13,688 bases of DNA from Desulfobacterales bacterium (GCA_022013615.1 JAKLQB010000050.1:1-13688), one strand, 5' to 3'. Shown: positions 1 to 7,658, counted from the first letter of the stretch. Notes: a model not told the origin generated them from the sequence alone. Program-made: numbers and translations.

Positions 1-645
1 TACATCCATGAGGCCCTGAACAAGGCACAGAAGGAAAGAGATACTCATCAGGGAAAATATAGCGGTATCCTTTCTAAGGGAAGGACAAAAAAAGGTGCTT
101 TTTCCCGCAGGCCGGTTTTGTGGATCTCATTAGCGATTATTGTTATTTGTGTTGCTTTTGCATATTATTCATGGTTGGATTCAAGACGCCCACAATCCCC
201 TGCAGCATCTGAACAAAAATATAAAATGCCGGCAGAAACCTCGGCCAAAAAACCTGCTTTAGATGCTAAAAAACATTATGACAGGGGCAGGGTTTTTTAT
301 GAGAAAGGCCACCTGCGGGATGCCAAGCGGTTATATGGGGAAGCACTTAAGATAGACCCGGGTTATGTGGACGCATTGAATAACCTTGCGGTTATATATA
401 TGCATGAGAAAAACTTTTCTGCAGCCCAGAGAAACCTTGAAAAGGCTATTCGGCTAAAACCGGCGGATGTTGATCCTTATTATAACCTGGCATGTGTTTT
501 CGCAATCAAAGGCGAGGTATCCAAAAGCCTTTCGCATCTTAAAAAGGCAGTTTCCATGGACCGGTCAGTTAGACAATGGGCTCAAAAAGATGCTGATCTG
601 AATAATGTTAGGGGAGCCCCTGAATTTAAGGATATAATTAGATAA
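1..645 (+). CDS. GspB/MshN-like membrane-anchored TPR protein of a type II secretion or MSHA-like locus (5' partial)
   Basis: The reading frame is open from the first base, so the gene starts outside the window. A TTG at 118 is an internal codon of the membrane helix, not the start. The first visible residues, YIHEALNKAQKER, match the short cytoplasmic N-terminus typical of GspB-like proteins (usually MSYILEALKKAE-type), so only about two residues are missing. A basic stretch (FSRRP) is followed by one membrane helix (about residues 40-58), a linker, and about three TPR units (about 90-195; for example DALNNLAVIYMHEKNFSAAQ). The inferred topology is cytoplasmic N-terminus and periplasmic TPRs, which would suit a scaffold helping secretin or pseudopilus assembly. 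It ends 7 bases before gspD, so the two are very probably cotranscribed. MshN of MSHA pili has a similar layout and cannot be excluded. The role is inferred from context and architecture. Confidence 0.8.
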   Translation, partial: YIHEALNKAQKERDTHQGKYSGILSKGRTKKGAFSRRPVLWISLAIIVICVAFAYYSWLDSRRPQSPAASEQKYKMPAETSAKKPALDAKKHYDRGRVFYEKGHLRDAKRLYGEALKIDPGYVDALNNLAVIYMHEKNFSAAQRNLEKAIRLKPADVDPYYNLACVFAIKGEVSKSLSHLKKAVSMDRSVRQWAQKDADLNNVRGAPEFKDIIR

Positions 646-652
646 CATACAG

Positions 653-2803
653 ATGAAGGAATATATGGACTGGAATAATTTGAAACAGAAGACTGGGAAA
701 TTACTTTGTTGCCTCCTATGTGTGGGCATATGGGGGTTTTCAGGTAGCCCTGCTGTAATGGGAGCCCGTGTTACAGGGGAGGAAGGTGTAACTACTACCA
801 GTTCAGAAACAGAACAGAAGACGCAGAGACCTCTTAAGGCCAGACCTCGTGAAATATCCGCCACTCAGAAACCTCCTGTTCGGATTAAGGAAAAGACTGT
901 TGATAAAGAAGTTGTCCCGGAGGTTAAGAAGGCCGCAAAAAAGTCAACTCCTGACAAGCCTTATGTAACTATTGATTTTGACGATGTGGATATTGCTATA
1001 TTTATCAAGTTTATAAGCGAACTGACGGGCAAGAATTTTGTTATTGATAAGGCAGTTAAGGGAAAAGTGACAATTATATCTCCCACCAAGATTTCGGTGA
1101 AAGAAGCTTACAGGGTTTTTGAGTCTGTATTGGAGGTCCACGGTTATACCACGGTTCCTGCCGGAAGCGTCACAAAGATTGTATCGGCAGTTGAAGCACG
1201 ATCCAAGGACATTGAAACGAGGCTTCGCGTGGAAGCCATCAGTCCTGAAGACAAGGTGGTGACGCAACTAATACCTCTTAAGTATGCGGATCCCGACGAG
1301 TTGAAGAAGCTTTTTGCACCCCTGATATCCAAGAGCAGTGTTATTGTCTCTTACCCTCCAACGGGAATGTTGGTTATCACCGACGTGCTTTCCAACATCA
1401 AACGCCTGCTTCGTATTGTTGGCGCGATCGATGTGGAGGGCATTGGTGAAGAGATATCCATTGTTCCCCTTGAACATGCAATGGCCACTGTAATGGCGAA
1501 ATCATTGGACACTCTATTTCAAAAGAAGGGAGTCAGGGCCAAGAAAGGTGCGACTCTTGAGCCTACTATCAAAATTGTTCCCGATGAAAGAACCAATACC
1601 CTGATAGTACTGGCATCTGAATATGATACCATGAAGATCAAACAACTGGTAAAATTGCTGGATAAGGAGACACCCCCCGGCGAAGGGGATGTTCACGTTT
1701 ATTATCTTGAGAATGCCAACGCCGAAGAGCTTGTAAAGGTTTTGATGGCCATCCCGTCAAAACAGGAAAAGGGAGAAAAAACGGGAAAGGCACCGGTTGT
1801 ATCCAAAGAAGTCCAGATCGTGGCTGACAAGGCTACTAATTCACTTATAATTACAGCAAATAAGGATGACTACCTTGTCCTGGAAGGCGTAATAAAGAAA
1901 TTAGATATTGTACGGAAAATGGTATACATCGAAGCCCTTCTCATGGAAGTTGATGCCCGGAAGGCATTCGACCTGGGTATGCAATGGTTTATTGGAGATG
2001 AAAAGATCGCTACGCGTGACGGCAAGAATATTGCGGCCTTTGCTGGCTCAACACCATCGCAGAATCTTTTTCCGTCAATTAACCCCGTTACCTCGACTGG
2101 CATACTTCCCCCCGGGTTATCCCTGGGGGTTTTGGGAGAGGCCATAAATATTGCAGGGATTAATTTCCCGAACATTGGAGCGGTCATAAAGGCCTTTCAG
2201 GGTGATTCTGACGTGCATATCCTCCAAACTCCCCAGCTTATGACACTCGATAACGAAGAAGCGGAGATCCAGATTGGAAAAAATATCCCATATCTGACCA
2301 GGCAGGAGACATCAGACGCAAACTTAAATTACAGTAATTACGAATACAAAGACGTGGGTGTCACCCTCAATATAGTGCCACAAATTAACCAGGAGAGATT
2401 TGTCCGTTTGAAAATTTCCCAAACGGTGGCCCAGGTGGTTGAAGCTGAATCCATAGTTGGCCTTCCCACCACACTGAAAAGGGTTGCCAAGACCACTGTG
2501 ACCGTCAAAGATGGTCATACCGTGGTCATTGGCGGCTTGATCGATCAGGCACTAAATGAAAGTACTTCAAGTGTGCCTTGTCTTGGAGATATCCCCGGTC
2601 TCGGATGGCTTTTCAGGACCGTTTCGAGGGCCGAAGATAGAACCAATCTTTTCATTTTTATAACGCCCCATATCATTGAAAACCCGGCCGAAGCAAAAGA
2701 GGTTTATGAGGAAAAGAGAGATTTCATCGAAAAAATTCAAGGGGGCGGTATAAAGATGTATGACCGGCCGGGCAGTAAGAGTTCCAATGAAAAAAAACAA
2801 TAA
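653..2803 (+). CDS. gspD: Type II secretion system secretin GspD (outer-membrane channel)
   Basis: GspD forms the multimeric outer-membrane channel through which folded periplasmic proteins leave the cell. The 716-residue product has a signal peptide (hydrophobic core about 17-30) and a Lys/Pro-rich linker to about 100. An N0 domain (about 103-180, starting VTIDFDDVDIAIFIKFI) and three N1-N3 repeats (about 203-262, 267-339, 345-419) follow, then the secretin barrel domain (about 425-676). The barrel domain holds the hallmark VPCLGDIPGLGWLFR at 641-655 and a FIFITPHII end. Length and domain order are normal for GspD. An ATG at 665 is an alternative start: AAGGA at 656-660 lies 4 bases before it, while the ATG at 653 has no obvious ribosome site. 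Neighbours are the TPR protein upstream and gspE 18 bases downstream; no gspC is visible. The MshL-type pilus secretin is the alternative, but the full N0-N3 set favours GspD. Confidence 0.93.
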   Translation: MKEYMDWNNLKQKTGKLLCCLLCVGIWGFSGSPAVMGARVTGEEGVTTTSSETEQKTQRPLKARPREISATQKPPVRIKEKTVDKEVVPEVKKAAKKSTPDKPYVTIDFDDVDIAIFIKFISELTGKNFVIDKAVKGKVTIISPTKISVKEAYRVFESVLEVHGYTTVPAGSVTKIVSAVEARSKDIETRLRVEAISPEDKVVTQLIPLKYADPDELKKLFAPLISKSSVIVSYPPTGMLVITDVLSNIKRLLRIVGAIDVEGIGEEISIVPLEHAMATVMAKSLDTLFQKKGVRAKKGATLEPTIKIVPDERTNTLIVLASEYDTMKIKQLVKLLDKETPPGEGDVHVYYLENANAEELVKVLMAIPSKQEKGEKTGKAPVVSKEVQIVADKATNSLIITANKDDYLVLEGVIKKLDIVRKMVYIEALLMEVDARKAFDLGMQWFIGDEKIATRDGKNIAAFAGSTPSQNLFPSINPVTSTGILPPGLSLGVLGEAINIAGINFPNIGAVIKAFQGDSDVHILQTPQLMTLDNEEAEIQIGKNIPYLTRQETSDANLNYSNYEYKDVGVTLNIVPQINQERFVRLKISQTVAQVVEAESIVGLPTTLKRVAKTTVTVKDGHTVVIGGLIDQALNESTSSVPCLGDIPGLGWLFRTVSRAEDRTNLFIFITPHIIENPAEAKEVYEEKRDFIEKIQGGGIKMYDRPGSKSSNEKKQ

Positions 2804-2821
2804 TCTTTTTAGAGTTAAGGC

Positions 2822-4516
2822 ATGGGCCATAGACTGATTGGTGAAATATTGAGAGATATCTGCGGTCTTTCAAATGAGTCTCTTGAAGAAGCCCTGAGAA
2901 TACAGGAAGAAAAAGGAGACCGGATCGGTGAGATATTGGTGCGGCAGAAGGCCATATCAGACTCCGACCTTTTAAGGGCCCTCAGCATTCAATTCAACCT
3001 CCCTTTTTCATCAACCCTGCCTATCGAAGACTTGAACACCGAATTCACCGCAAAGGTTCCCATCCAGTTTCTAAAAAAATACAAGATGGTTCCGGTGGTT
3101 GTCCCCAATGGTGCATTCATAGCCACTAACGACCCTCTCCTCTTTCAACCCTTAGATGACCTGCGGCTTCTCCTGGGTCTGGACGGGATCAAGGTTGTTC
3201 TTACACCTTACTCCGCTATCCTTTCAACAATCAATTTTGCCTATGACATGAGCAGCTATTCTGCTGAACAGGTCATTCAGGACATGCATGAGGAAGACAC
3301 TGACCTGATCATTTCTGAGATAGAGGAGACCGGCGATCTCCTCGAGGATATGAGTGATGCTCCCATTATAAAGTTAGTCAACCTGATGCTGTCTCAGGCA
3401 GTAAAAGCCCGCGCCAGTGACATCCACATAGAGCCATCTCAAAGCAGGATAAAGATTCGCTACCGCGTGGACGGCGTTCTTTATGACAGGCTATCCCCGC
3501 CCAAGCACATTCAATCAACGTTGACTTCTCGAATAAAGATCATGGCCAAGATGAATATAGCCGAAAAAAGGCTTCCACAGGACGGCCGGATCGAGATCAG
3601 GATTGCGGATAAAAATATAGATATCCGTGTATCGACCATTCCAACGTCCTTTGGCGAACGCGTGGTAATGAGGTTACTTGACAAGACTAATGTCCTGCTC
3701 AAGGTTTCAGCCCTCGGAATGCCAGAGAATCGCTTGAAGGAGTTTGATGCCCTTATTAGATCTGCCCACGGGATCATGCTGGTCACGGGGCCAACAGGTA
3801 GCGGAAAGACCACCACCCTTTATGCTGCCCTTTCTACAATTAATCGATCTGATATCAATATCATTACCATAGAGGATCCCGTCGAATACCAGATCGAAGG
3901 AATCGGCCAGATTCAAGTAAATCCCAAAATAGAGCTCACCTTTGCTAAAGGATTACGTTCCATCGTGCGTCAGGACCCTGATGTTATCCTTGTGGGAGAG
4001 ATAAGGGATCTTGAGACAGCCGAGATTGCCATACAATCTGCCTTGACCGGGCATCTTGTATTCTCGACCCTGCATACAAATGATGCATCCAGCGCAGTGA
4101 CGCGGCTTATTGACATGGGCATTGAATCTTTTCTGGTCACCTCCTCGGTCCTTGCCATACTGGCCCAAAGGTTGGTGCGCACAGTCTGTGCTGATTGCAG
4201 GGAGGAATACACTCCTGACAAAGAGTCTCTTCAGAGTATAGGAATAGACCCGGATATGGCTGAAGGCAGGAGGTTTTATCGTGGCAAGGGATGCCCATCA
4301 TGCCTGAATACGGGGTATTTGGGAAGAACAGGTATATTTGAGTTGATGATGCTGGATGATAGGATCAAGAATCTTATATTGAAGACATCTGATGCCAATG
4401 CCATCAAACACAGGGCCGTTGAACAGGGGATGATCACCCTTCGTCAAGACGGAGCACAGAAGGTTCTAAATGGGATCACGACGATCGAAGAAATTTTTCG
4501 AGTAACTCAGCAGTAG
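2822..4516 (+). CDS. gspE: Type II secretion / type IV pilus assembly ATPase GspE (PulE/MshE family)
   Basis: This is the cytoplasmic hexameric ATPase that powers pseudopilus assembly. The 564-residue product has an N-terminal MshEN-like region (about 3-61) made of two RxGEIL...L..AL.IQ units. The second, RIGEILVRQKAISDSDLLRALSIQ-like unit at 34-57, fits the 24-residue pattern known to bind cyclic di-GMP in MshE; the first has an inserted residue. The ATPase core is intact: Walker A GPTGSGKT at 323-330, Asp box IITIEDPVEYQ at 347-357, Walker B DPDVILVGEIRD at 385-396 and His box HLVFSTLHTNDA at 411-422. A CxxC pair (C456/C459 and C491/C494) gives the zinc site typical of GspE. Length is normal. 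The start is weakly supported: AAGG lies only 1 base before the ATG. No gspF follows, which is unusual. PilB is less likely next to a GspD-type secretin. Confidence 0.93.
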   Translation: MGHRLIGEILRDICGLSNESLEEALRIQEEKGDRIGEILVRQKAISDSDLLRALSIQFNLPFSSTLPIEDLNTEFTAKVPIQFLKKYKMVPVVVPNGAFIATNDPLLFQPLDDLRLLLGLDGIKVVLTPYSAILSTINFAYDMSSYSAEQVIQDMHEEDTDLIISEIEETGDLLEDMSDAPIIKLVNLMLSQAVKARASDIHIEPSQSRIKIRYRVDGVLYDRLSPPKHIQSTLTSRIKIMAKMNIAEKRLPQDGRIEIRIADKNIDIRVSTIPTSFGERVVMRLLDKTNVLLKVSALGMPENRLKEFDALIRSAHGIMLVTGPTGSGKTTTLYAALSTINRSDINIITIEDPVEYQIEGIGQIQVNPKIELTFAKGLRSIVRQDPDVILVGEIRDLETAEIAIQSALTGHLVFSTLHTNDASSAVTRLIDMGIESFLVTSSVLAILAQRLVRTVCADCREEYTPDKESLQSIGIDPDMAEGRRFYRGKGCPSCLNTGYLGRTGIFELMMLDDRIKNLILKTSDANAIKHRAVEQGMITLRQDGAQKVLNGITTIEEIFRVTQQ

Positions 4517-4524
4517 GGTTTTTT

Positions 4525-4809
4525 CTATGATCTTGCAAAAAGCTTGTCAAACTGTTCTTCAAAATTGAACCTTTTATTGTTTTTCGAATTCCCATTCCAT
4601 ATCCGGCTTCTTTTCATCTTTATTCGATTGATTAAATTCACTAATTTTGCATGAATGATATAAAGACATACGATTAGTGTGAAAAGAGCAATAGCGTAAG
4701 CAATTATCACGAAAACTAAAATAGCAATTACAGGGATGCCATCGCCTACACCTATCTTTCCTAATAAATCTGATATCAGTTGTACCAGCCCAAACGTCAT
4801 ATCTTCCAA
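4525..4809 (-). CDS. Small single-pass or hairpin membrane protein, unknown function
   Basis: I do not recognise this 94-residue protein. It has a long hydrophobic stretch (about residues 25-53, IPVIAILVFVIIAYAIALFT and on), long enough for one long helix or a tight hairpin. A basic C-terminal tail (KMKRSRI...NNKRFNFEEQF) is probably cytoplasmic. The start used here is a TTG at 4809, because a purine-rich AAGGA lies about 7 bases upstream; the in-frame ATG at 4800 would give 91 residues but sits too far from that site. It converges on gspE with only 8 bases between the stops, so it does not belong to the secretion operon. It is the last gene of the minus-strand block, with a 255-base gap to the GIDE-domain gene. 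It is somewhat AT-richer than its minus-strand neighbours. That it is expressed is likely but not certain. Confidence 0.6.
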   Translation of the reverse strand: MEDMTFGLVQLISDLLGKIGVGDGIPVIAILVFVIIAYAIALFTLIVCLYIIHAKLVNLINRIKMKRSRIWNGNSKNNKRFNFEEQFDKLFARS

Positions 4810-4890
4810 AGTCTCTATCCTTTCCTCTAATTCATATTCTTTGCAATTGAAGTCTCTGCCTCGTGAGGAGGTTCGAGGTTAATTAGACAT

Positions 4891-4942
4891 GCAATATAGA
4901 TGCCGTTCCACGGCACAAAATCCGGATGCATAGCTATATTGC
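4891..4942. repeat. Interrupted inverted repeat in the gap between the GIDE gene and the small membrane gene
   Basis: GCAATATAG at 4891-4899 is matched by its exact reverse complement CTATATTGC at 4934-4942. After a two-base bulge the stem continues with ATGC (4900-4903) against GCAT (4928-4931). A competing inner hairpin, TGCCG-TTCCA-CGGCA (4901-4915), overlaps the left arm. There is no T-run next to either arm, so it is not a standard intrinsic terminator. It could be an RNA structure, a regulator site or a remnant of a small mobile repeat. The rest of 4810-5064 shows nothing I can name. Confidence 0.45.
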
Positions 4943-5064
4943 ACAGAGGACCTTTCTTCTTTTGTGTAAGTGAATTTGTGAAGACTAAGTTTGGGTGGGT
5001 CAAAACAGGCTATGTGGTGCATTCTGTTATAAATTTATTCTTGTCCAAGTGAGAACCCATAACC

Positions 5065-5892
5065 TTAAAACACCTCGAATCCAACCAATATGAGGAACAA
5101 GGCAACTATTGCGCAACCGGCGCCAACCAGCAACCCGGTATGGTAGCTCTTTTGAAACGCTTTTGCCGTGAGATCCTCAGGTTGATACGAAAGAAACAGG
5201 GGGCTTTTACCGGCTTTGCCTATCCTCAAATTTGATCCACCACTATCCATTGACGCCGTCCCCAAAATAAAGACGCGGTCCCCAGGCTGAACCCAAAACT
5301 CGAAATATTTCCGGTGAGCTGACTGCGCCTCTTTTGAACCAATGGGGAGTTCAATGAGATCATCGGGGACATCCAGAGGAGTATTTACGTCCAGTTTGCG
5401 AAAAAAGGGTTTTTTCTCGCCTTTTGGATACTGCTGCCGGTCCATTTCTTTCATCTTTTTCATGCGGTCGCCAATGCCGGTACGTTGACCGCTTTCGGAT
5501 TTCAGGATTCGTTTATGGGGGTATGAAATGACCTGCCCGCCTTGTAACGCAATCGGTATGCTGCCGGTTTCATCTTTCAGGATAAAGGGACAGCTTTGAG
5601 TCCCCGATACCAGTTGATGTTCATACATCCCTGCCTGCTTTTTCCTCATTCGGCGTTCGGAGGCCTCGTATCGGTACCAGATCGAGGGTGTTTGGGTATA
5701 AGGGGTCGAAAGCGGTTCCCGGCTTTCAACAACCCCCTCGACAAGGCATAACCCCGGTTGGATATCCCTTATGCGCACCTGCGTAAGTCCCTTCGCCAGT
5801 TTTTGGTTACGCATTTCCTGTTTTGCAAGACGTAATAAATAAACGGCAACGGCTGCGAGCCCACAGCCGAAAAGAAGTGCGGGCGTGTTCAT
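5065..5892 (-). CDS. Two-helix membrane protein with a GIDE/MULAN-like domain, no RING finger
   Basis: This 275-residue protein has an N-terminal membrane helix (about 4-21), a soluble region (about 40-240) and a C-terminal helix (about 252-272). The soluble region carries features of the GIDE domain known from the mitochondrial E3 ligase MULAN/MUL1 and its bacterial relatives. These are LVEGVVESREPLSTPYTQTP (50-69), an aromatic WYRYE strand, CPFILKDETGSIPI (101-114) and a late QPGDRVFILGTA (202-212). Bacterial members are often auto-annotated as E3 ubiquitin ligases, but no RING cysteines or histidines are present and no ubiquitin-like partner genes are nearby, so ligase activity is not supported. 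The start at 5892 is well placed, with AAGGAG (5899-5904) six bases upstream. It lies 208 bases downstream of the DUF3592-like gene on the same strand. Biochemical role unknown. Assignment is from pattern recognition. Confidence 0.78.
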   Translation of the reverse strand: MNTPALLFGCGLAAVAVYLLRLAKQEMRNQKLAKGLTQVRIRDIQPGLCLVEGVVESREPLSTPYTQTPSIWYRYEASERRMRKKQAGMYEHQLVSGTQSCPFILKDETGSIPIALQGGQVISYPHKRILKSESGQRTGIGDRMKKMKEMDRQQYPKGEKKPFFRKLDVNTPLDVPDDLIELPIGSKEAQSAHRKYFEFWVQPGDRVFILGTASMDSGGSNLRIGKAGKSPLFLSYQPEDLTAKAFQKSYHTGLLVGAGCAIVALFLILVGFEVF

Positions 5893-5978
5893 GTCATTCT
5901 CCTTTTTATAGCTTTCTGTAGTTAATGGTTTCGCTAATATTTTTCAGATCACAATAGAAAAATCACCTAATCTCCTGG

Positions 5979-6064
5979 TACCCTTCGCGTTCTTCATGGC
6001 GGAAAATTGAAATCAAGAAAATCAGATAACGTTTCATCCTCTATACCCTTCATGCTCTTCATAG
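5979..6064. repeat. Pair of degenerate 21-base direct repeats in the GIDE upstream gap
   Basis: Positions 5979-5999 and 6044-6064 share 17 of 21 bases, both starting TACCCTTC and containing TCTTCAT. Read on the minus strand they have an ATGAAGA-x-C-GAAGGGTA pattern with an internal period of about 9-10 bases. This resembles the short GAAG-type dispersed repeats often seen between genes in related genomes; that comparison is from memory. They lie about 90-170 bases upstream of the GIDE gene start. I see no gene in 5893-6100. Confidence 0.45.
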
Positions 6065-6100
6065 TAAAGGCCAGAATCAGGATTTCATCTTGATAGAGTT

Positions 6101-7258
6101 TTAACCACCTGTACTCCCGGTAAAATAGGGGGGTTGTCCGGGTGTATTCCGCTCCTGCTTATTCCTCCGGTAGCCTCTGTAGCACAGGATTCCCACCCCG
6201 AAAAAGATAATGCCGGCCAAAAAGGCGAAAAGCGCCCCCAAGCTGAAACCAGCCTTGAGGACCGCGATCTTGGGGTCCTGGGGATTGTAGTACACCGTAA
6301 CCTTTTTACCGGAAGGGTATTTGTCTACAACCTTTTTCGCCTTACTCCTTTTTCCGCCTGATTCCCCTCCGAATCCGATCCGGTTGCAGGTATAATGTTT
6401 TCCCTCGACCTGATACTGATACTGGATCTTGGGGGTATAGACGATACTGGTGCGATTGTTCGAGCCTCTATGAGAGCGTTTACCGATATAGGAAGAGGTG
6501 ACAGTTCCCTGCGTATCGGGCCAAGCCCGGCTCTCATAGGCGCGTTTCATTTCATACCCACCCCATGCCAGCAGGAAAATGCCCCCAACGAACATGGCCA
6601 GGGTAAGGATGGCCAGCCCTTTGTCGGATTTGGTCTTGGCCCCGGATAAAGCCGGTGGCTTTCCCGTTGAATCGATTACAGACTCGTAGGCCGGTCCGGG
6701 TGCGGGTTCCTGGGGCGTAAACGAGGGTGTATCCATTTCTCGGCCCTCCTTCTTCTTTCTCAAATAACCTCGGAATACTTTAAACAGGAAAAAGAGGATG
6801 ATGAGCACCAGCATGATCGAGATAAAGGGCGGGCCCGAAGCGGTGCCCGGCTCCAGGACCGATACATGGGGCGTTTTGGGATTGTAGTAGACCTTGACCC
6901 GTTTGCCTTTGTTGTAGCGCTTAACCAGGCTGTCGGCCTTTCCCTTCTCAAGAAAGGTCTGTCCTGAAAAGGAGACCCGCTCACCGGTGTGTTCGTAGCC
7001 CTCCACCGCGTAGCGGTAGGTGACGGCGGCTTTGTATTTCGGTTCCACATCATCGGATTTCCCGAGGTCCGTTTTTAACTCGGAGGTGAGGATCACCCCT
7101 TCTGTTGAGGGCCAGTTCTGACTGGCCTTTCCGCTCTTGTACCGGTTCCATCCGTCAAGCGCGGCCATGGCTGCAAAGAGTACGATAACGGCAAGAATGA
7201 TGAGGGAGCAGCCTTTCCCGACCTTGACTGCGGATTTTCCTGTAGCCTGTTTTTGCAT
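6101..7258 (-). CDS. Four-helix membrane protein with two tandem DUF3592-like domains
   Basis: This 385-residue protein is an internal duplication. Each half has a membrane helix, a beta-rich domain and a second helix: helices at about 16-34 and 144-164, then 214-233 and 338-360. The two soluble parts align clearly. WPSTEG-V pairs with WPDTQG-V, YRYAVEGYEHTGERVSF with YQYQVEGKHYTCNRIGF, and KRVKVYYNPKTPHVSVLEPG with KKVTVYYNPQDPKIAVLKAG. The xVxYxPxxPxxxxLxxG ending is characteristic of DUF3592, whose function is unknown. The frame is open further upstream to 7657, but the ATG at 7258 is chosen because AAGGAG (7268-7273) sits 9 bases upstream and because a longer start would overlap the exported Cys-rich gene. 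It follows that gene after 25 bases, probably as one transcript. A proline-rich linker joins the halves. The inferred topology puts the beta domains outside the cytoplasm. Confidence 0.82.
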   Translation of the reverse strand: MQKQATGKSAVKVGKGCSLIILAVIVLFAAMAALDGWNRYKSGKASQNWPSTEGVILTSELKTDLGKSDDVEPKYKAAVTYRYAVEGYEHTGERVSFSGQTFLEKGKADSLVKRYNKGKRVKVYYNPKTPHVSVLEPGTASGPPFISIMLVLIILFFLFKVFRGYLRKKKEGREMDTPSFTPQEPAPGPAYESVIDSTGKPPALSGAKTKSDKGLAILTLAMFVGGIFLLAWGGYEMKRAYESRAWPDTQGTVTSSYIGKRSHRGSNNRTSIVYTPKIQYQYQVEGKHYTCNRIGFGGESGGKRSKAKKVVDKYPSGKKVTVYYNPQDPKIAVLKAGFSLGALFAFLAGIIFFGVGILCYRGYRRNKQERNTPGQPPYFTGSTGG

Positions 7259-7267
7259 GAGCGAGAA

Positions 7268-7273
7268 CTCCTT
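7268..7273 (-). promoter_or_regulatory. Ribosome binding site fixing the DUF3592-like gene start
   Basis: AAGGAG on the minus strand, 9 bases before the ATG at 7258. It sets the start and rules out the much longer open frame reaching 7657. Confidence 0.75.
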
Positions 7274-7283
7274 CACCACCCTT

Positions 7284-7613
7284 CTACTCCCCGGGTTTGC
7301 AGACTTCCAGAATACAAAGCTTCCGTATATCTTCCTTTTGGATGCGATCGCACAGGGAGCAGTCCTTATGTTTAAGCGCCAGCCTGTAAAAGCACCAGCC
7401 GTGTACCCCATTTGCCTTGGGCCAATATTCGAGGATATTTTCGCACAGGTCCGCGTCGCCGATCCGTTCCACCTCCATCTGATAACACCAGGGAGCGGGA
7501 TCCGCTTGTTGGTTGGTACACTTCTCGTATATGGTGTCGCTTTCAGCGAAGGCCTGGATGGAAGCGAGCGAAAAACCAACCAGTAGAAACCATAAGATCC
7601 ATCGATATCGCAT
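7284..7613 (-). CDS. Small exported eight-cysteine protein, unknown function
   Basis: The 109-residue product has a clear signal peptide (MRYRWILWFLLVGFSLASIQ, cleavage expected after AFA at 23). The mature domain of about 86 residues carries eight cysteines, at 32, 43, 57, 74, 85, 88, 100 and 105. Two segments look like copies of one motif: WCYQMEVERIGDADLCENI (42-60) and WCFYRLALKHKDCSLCDRI (73-91), pattern WCxxxxAxxxxDxxLCxxI. This suggests a small disulfide-bonded helical-hairpin repeat in the periplasm; similar short Cys repeats occur in uncharacterised exported proteins. The ATG at 7613 is chosen over 7640 because a perfect AAGGAGGA lies 7 bases upstream and the signal peptide then begins cleanly. 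It starts 45 bases after the 639-residue gene and ends 25 bases before the DUF3592-like gene, so cotranscription is likely. No function is assigned. Confidence 0.8.
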   Translation of the reverse strand: MRYRWILWFLLVGFSLASIQAFAESDTIYEKCTNQQADPAPWCYQMEVERIGDADLCENILEYWPKANGVHGWCFYRLALKHKDCSLCDRIQKEDIRKLCILEVCKPGE

Positions 7614-7620
7614 GTCACAA

Positions 7621-7628
7621 TCCTCCTT
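7621..7628 (-). promoter_or_regulatory. Strong ribosome binding site of the Cys-rich exported protein
   Basis: AAGGAGGA on the minus strand, 7 bases before the ATG at 7613. It overlaps the coding region of the longer alternative start at 7640 and so favours the shorter form. Confidence 0.75.
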
Positions 7629-7658
7629 GAGTATGTCCAATGATGATCTGAGTGCAAT

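Noticed and set aside
118..120. TTG at 118 as the start of the TPR protein
   Set aside because: The frame is open to base 1 and encodes the conserved GspB-like N-terminus upstream; starting at 118 would begin inside the membrane helix.
4510..4545. Bidirectional intrinsic terminator between gspE and the small membrane gene
   Set aside because: There is a TTTTTT run after the gspE stop but no GC-rich stem before it.
5065..5892. Ubiquitin ligase function for the GIDE protein
   Set aside because: There is no RING finger, and no ubiquitin-like, E1 or E2 gene in the window. The ligase label belongs to the eukaryotic fusion.
7614..7640. Longer start at 7640 for the Cys-rich protein
   Set aside because: It would place the AAGGAGGA ribosome site inside the coding region and put charged residues ahead of a clean signal peptide.
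7259..7657. N-terminal extension of the DUF3592-like gene up to 7657
   Set aside because: The residues are low-quality antisense-like sequence overlapping the exported Cys-rich gene in another frame, and a good ribosome site supports the ATG at 7258.
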